Position numbers and translations under genes: made by a program. A stretch of 64,000 bases of DNA from Hyphomicrobium_A sp963745205 (GTDB lineage Bacteria > Pseudomonadota > Alphaproteobacteria > Rhizobiales > Hyphomicrobiaceae): assembly GCA_963745205.1 (NCBI GenBank), contig CAVUWX010000032.1:1-64000 (forward strand), written 5' to 3'. The stretch's first letter is position 1. Each line of letters starts with the position of its first letter. The notes beneath the pieces are model-generated. The model had not been told where the DNA came from. It worked only from the letters and a program-made list of their open reading frames with translations, and did no database searches. Below, piece by piece: positions 61,143 to 64,000 of this stretch.

Positions 61143-63560
61143 TCACCCACGCTCCACGAAGCTGTCGACCACGCGCTTGCGGCCCGCCGTGTCGAAGTCG
61201 ATCGTGAGCTTGTTGCCGTCGACGTCGGCGATGGTGCCCGCCCCGAACTTCTGGTGCTGCACGCGCTCGCCTGGCCGGAACGCCGGCTCGCCGCTCGATG
61301 CCGCGACGAGCTCGCCCTCGATCGTCGTGGGCCCGCGCGCCTTGCGCGCCTTCTGCGGGCTCCACTCATCGCGCGCCTGCATCTTCGTGCGTTCCTGGGC
61401 TCGCTGCCAGCCGGGTGTGTCGTAGGTCGCCTCGAACGGCGCGACGTCGTCGAAACGGCTGCGACCAAACGGCCCCGCGAAGTTCTGATAGGCGCCCCCG
61501 AATGGCATCTTGGCTTCCAGCACCTCGACGTGCGCCTCGGGCAGCTCGTCGACAAAGCGCGAGGGCAGCGCCGACTGGTAGAGCCCGCGGTTGCGACGGT
61601 TCTGCGCGAATGACACCTTGGCGATGCGTTTGGCGCGTGTCAGCCCCACGTACGCGAGACGGCGCTCCTCCTCCAGCCCCGCCTGCCCGCTTTCATCCAG
61701 CGAGCGCTGGTGGGGGAAGAGCCCCTCCTCCCAGCCGGGCAGGAACACGACCTCGAACTCGAGACCCTTGGCCGCGTGCAGCGTCATCAGCGAGACGCGC
61801 TCGCCGTCGCCCGCCTGGTCGGCGTCCATGACGAGGCTCACGTGCTCGAGGAAGCCCTCAAGCGAGTCGAACTCGTGCATGAAGCGAACGAGCTCTTTCA
61901 GGTTCTCCAGCCGCGATTGCGCCTGCGGGCTCTTGTCCGCCTGCCACATGGCCGTATAGCCGAACTCGTCCAGGATCAGCTCGGCGATCTCTGTGTGACG
62001 CATGTGGCCGACATGTCCACGCCAGCGCTCGAAGCTGGCGACGAGGCCGGCGAGCGAATGGCGCGCCTTGCCCGGCAGCTCCTCGGTCTCGACGATCATC
62101 TGCGCCGCCTGGTAGAGCGGTATCCCGCGGGCGCGCGCAAGCTCGTGCAGCCTCCTGACCGAGGTATCGCCGAGGCCACGTTTGGGCACGTTGACGATGC
62201 GCTCGAACTTGAGGTCGTTGGCGGGGTTTGCCGTGATCTCGAGGTAGGCGATCGCGTCCTTGATTTCCTGACGCTCGTAGAAGCGCGGGCCGCCGATAAC
62301 GCGGTAGGGTAGTCCCATCGTGATGAAGCGGTCTTCGAAGGCGCGCATCTGGAACGAAGCGCGGACGAGAATGGCGACCTCGTTGGAGCGTTGCCCGTCC
62401 TTCTGCATGCGCTCGATGTCGTCGCCGATGGAGCGAGCTTCCTCCTCGTCGTCCCAAACCGCCGTCACTGTGACTTTGGTGCCCGGCTGGCCGTCGGTGA
62501 ACAGCGTCTTGCCGAGCCGTCCCTTGTTCTCCGCGATGAGGCCCGAGGCCGCGGCGAGGATATGCCCAGTCGAGCGGTAGTTGCGCTCCAGCCGGATGAC
62601 TATCGCGCCGGGGAAGTCTTTCTCGAATCGTAGGATGTTGTCGACCTCGGCGCCGCGCCAGCCATAGATCGACTGATCGTCGTCACCGACACAGCAGATG
62701 TTGGGCGAGCCCTGCGCCAGGAGCTTTAGCCACAGGTACTGCGCGATGTTGGTGTCCTGGTACTCGTCGACGAGAATGTAGCGAAAACGGCGCTGGTAAT
62801 CTGCGAGCACGTCGGGATGATCGAGGAAGAGGCGCAGGTTCTCGAGTAGGAGGTCGCCGAAGTCGCAGGCGTTGAGCTCCTTCAAACGCCGCTGGTAGGC
62901 TGCATAAAGCTGAGCACCTTTGCCCGAGGCGAAGCCGAACGCCTCGCCCGCCGGCACCTTGTCGGGAGTGAGCCCGCGGTTCTTCCAGCCGTCGATCAGG
63001 GCCGCGAGCTGGCGCGCGGGCCACCGGTCCTTGTCGAGCCCGGCCGCCTCGATCACCTGCTTCATGAGCCGGACCTGGTCGTCGGTATCGAGGATGGTGA
63101 AGCCCGACTTGAGGCCGACGAGCTCGGCGTGCCGGCGCAGGATCTTGACGCCGATCGAGTGGAACGTGCCGAGCCAGGGCATGCCCTCGACGATGCCACC
63201 GACGAGGTCGCCGACGCGCTCCTTCATCTCGCGCGCGGCCTTGTTGGTAAAAGTGACGGAGAGGAGCTGGCTTGGGTAGGCCTTGCGGGTTGCCAGGATG
63301 TGCGCGATGCGGGTGGTGAGCACGCGCGTCTTTCCGGTGCCAGCGCCGGCGAGCACCAGGACGGCTCCGTCGAGCGCCTCTACCGCTTGCTGCTGCTCGG
63401 GGTTGAGGCCGGAGAGGTAGGGGGGCGCCGCGGCGCTCTGCAGGGCGCGCGACGATAGCGACGGCCCCGGCTCCGGGCCGCGGGAGGCCTCCGGCAAATC
63501 GAAGGGAGGGTCGTCGCAAGCGTCCGGCGCGTTCGCCAAATGTTTTCGATTTTGCGCCAT
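61143..63560 (-). CDS. uvrD: ATP-dependent 3'-5' DNA helicase UvrD/PcrA
   Basis: The 805-residue SF1A helicase has the Walker A GAGTGKTR at residues 71-78, DEYQDTN (motif II), GDDDQSIYGWRGA (motif III) and LERNYRST (motif IV). TLHAAKGLEFE (motif V) and VGLTRAK (motif VI) follow. A C-terminal Tudor-like domain (GAGTIADVDGNKLTIDFD) is typical of UvrD/PcrA and binds RNA polymerase. It unwinds DNA in mismatch and nucleotide-excision repair. It starts at ATG 63560, with a TTG start three codons upstream possible. A promoter-like -10 element ends only nine bases ahead, suggesting a leaderless mRNA. Confidence 0.95.
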   Translation of the reverse strand: MAQNRKHLANAPDACDDPPFDLPEASRGPEPGPSLSSRALQSAAAPPYLSGLNPEQQQAVEALDGAVLVLAGAGTGKTRVLTTRIAHILATRKAYPSQLLSVTFTNKAAREMKERVGDLVGGIVEGMPWLGTFHSIGVKILRRHAELVGLKSGFTILDTDDQVRLMKQVIEAAGLDKDRWPARQLAALIDGWKNRGLTPDKVPAGEAFGFASGKGAQLYAAYQRRLKELNACDFGDLLLENLRLFLDHPDVLADYQRRFRYILVDEYQDTNIAQYLWLKLLAQGSPNICCVGDDDQSIYGWRGAEVDNILRFEKDFPGAIVIRLERNYRSTGHILAAASGLIAENKGRLGKTLFTDGQPGTKVTVTAVWDDEEEARSIGDDIERMQKDGQRSNEVAILVRASFQMRAFEDRFITMGLPYRVIGGPRFYERQEIKDAIAYLEITANPANDLKFERIVNVPKRGLGDTSVRRLHELARARGIPLYQAAQMIVETEELPGKARHSLAGLVASFERWRGHVGHMRHTEIAELILDEFGYTAMWQADKSPQAQSRLENLKELVRFMHEFDSLEGFLEHVSLVMDADQAGDGERVSLMTLHAAKGLEFEVVFLPGWEEGLFPHQRSLDESGQAGLEEERRLAYVGLTRAKRIAKVSFAQNRRNRGLYQSALPSRFVDELPEAHVEVLEAKMPFGGAYQNFAGPFGRSRFDDVAPFEATYDTPGWQRAQERTKMQARDEWSPQKARKARGPTTIEGELVAASSGEPAFRPGERVQHQKFGAGTIADVDGNKLTIDFDTAGRKRVVDSFVERG

Positions 63561-63568
63561 AGTTCGCA

Positions 63569-63595
63569 ACTATATCAAGAGCACTCTTGCGGCAA
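63569..63595 (-). promoter_or_regulatory. Probable uvrD promoter with palindromic operator
   Basis: On the minus strand TTGCCG (63595-63590) and TATAGT (63574-63569) are spaced by 15 bases. The spacer is filled by a perfect palindrome CAAGAG-TG-CTCTTG (63589-63576). The -10 ends nine bases before ATG 63560. The short spacing weakens the call, but the palindrome between the hexamers is a typical repressor site. It does not match the rhizobial LexA box (GTTCN7GTTC). Confidence 0.5.
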
Positions 63596-63914
63596 CCGCC
63601 GGGCGCCTCTCGCCCACACGAGATATGGGAATTGTGGCCGCGGCGGTCGCCCTGCGCTTCGCGAATTTCGGGAAACTGCGTCACTTTCTCGACCGCCGAG
63701 GCGCTCAAGGTCGGGATCGCAAACCAGACAGGGGTCGGCGAATAAGTTAGACTGATTTCCGCGTTGATTTGGTGGCAGGCGTCTCGGGTCCCTCCCGCCA
63801 CATGATCGTAGAGGCAAGCGAGAGGGACATCTCCAGAGACGGCGCCGCTATGGCTCCAGCTCTGCCAATTTGATAGAGCGGGACCGGCCGCCAATCCGGC
63901 CCCCGAAAAGGTCG
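63596..63914. other. Intergenic region between uvrD and the AsmA-family gene
   Basis: About 320 bases with only chance frames on either strand. The right end (63880-63914) has a GC-rich inverted repeat GACCGGCCGCCAATCCGGCC close to the start of the AsmA gene. No RNA gene or repeat element is seen. Confidence 0.4.
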
Positions 63915-64000
63915 ATGAGCAACGGGCTTCTATACATCGCCGGCCTGATCACGCTTGCGCTCGCCGCGCTGTTCGCGGTGCCGTATTTCATCGATTGGAA
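63915..64000 (+). CDS. AsmA-family protein, N-terminal fragment
   Basis: Only the first 28 codons lie in the window. They read MSNGLLYIAGLITLALAALF then VPYFIDW, a single signal-anchor helix ending in FIDW. This is characteristic of AsmA-family proteins in Hyphomicrobiales, which are large periplasm-spanning proteins implicated in lipid transfer to the outer membrane. GGTCG directly precedes ATG 63915 and binding-site strength is modest. The rest of the gene is beyond the window edge, so family assignment depends on this leader alone. Confidence 0.65.
   Translation, partial: MSNGLLYIAGLITLALAALFAVPYFIDW

Noticed and set aside
63540..63600. LexA control of uvrD
   Set aside because: The palindrome in the promoter is CAAGAGNNCTCTTG, and no GTTCN7GTTC-type box of Rhizobiales is present.

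Overview
The window reads as chromosomal DNA of a high-GC alphaproteobacterium, most likely of the order Hyphomicrobiales (Rhizobiales). This rests on an almost complete division and cell wall (dcw) cluster in alphaproteobacterial order (mraZ-rsmH-ftsL-ftsI-murE-murF-mraY-murD-ftsW-murG-murC-murB-ddl-ftsQ-ftsA-ftsZ-lpxC-bamD-ligA), an NDUFS6-type zinc-finger protein, DUF2852, DUF1439 and extensin-like genes, a class A RNase P RNA, and intergenic palindromic mosaics of the kind scattered through this order. Genus cannot be fixed from the sequence alone.

Layout. Positions 1-3600 are gene-poor and look accessory: small hypothetical and secreted proteins, a dispersed-repeat fragment, an orphan terminator and a tRNA-Leu-like 3' end. 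Positions 3600-13600 carry a mixture of short operons: a Cys-rich periplasmic protein, an orphan ketosynthase, a flavin monooxygenase, a TetR regulator, a pentapeptide-repeat protein and an agmatinase-type ureohydrolase. Positions 13600-28300 hold a single-chain 5-oxoprolinase, a TerB/J-domain protein coupled to an AmpD amidase, a B12-binding radical SAM protein resembling hopanoid methylases, GTP-dependent PEP carboxykinase, a DCC-lipase maturation factor fusion, rnpB and a dihydrofolate reductase.

Positions 28400-52300 are the dcw cluster. A candidate MraZ operator (three TGGN-type repeats of 10-bp period) lies ahead of mraZ. The cluster makes the UDP-MurNAc-pentapeptide (MurC, D, E, F, B, Ddl), transfers it to lipid (MraY, MurG), polymerises and crosslinks it (FtsW, FtsI) and runs the divisome (FtsL, Q, A, Z). 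LpxC and BamD add outer-membrane biogenesis, and LigA closes the block. RecN, which often lies between bamD and ligA in relatives, is not there. Positions 52300-64000 hold a sulfotransferase, aminopeptidase P, PrmA coupled to a TMEM143-like protein, a membrane-anchored J protein, an exported isoaspartyl methyltransferase, UvrD helicase with an unknown AT-richer gene behind it, and the start of an AsmA-family gene.

A point for anyone using this sequence: six genes carry single-base frameshifts and every one is a +1 insertion (near 7141, 7218, 8638, 35993, 37730 and 41400). Three fall in essential genes (mraY, murD, murC), so they are most simply sequencing or assembly errors. One of them makes murD and ftsW look like one 860-residue fusion, which is almost certainly not real. 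I found no CRISPR array, no intact transposase or integrase, and no clearly new multi-gene system. The most informative signals are the MraZ operator, the insertion-error pattern, the divergent FtsZ C-terminus, and several poorly characterised proteins with mitochondrial or eukaryotic counterparts.
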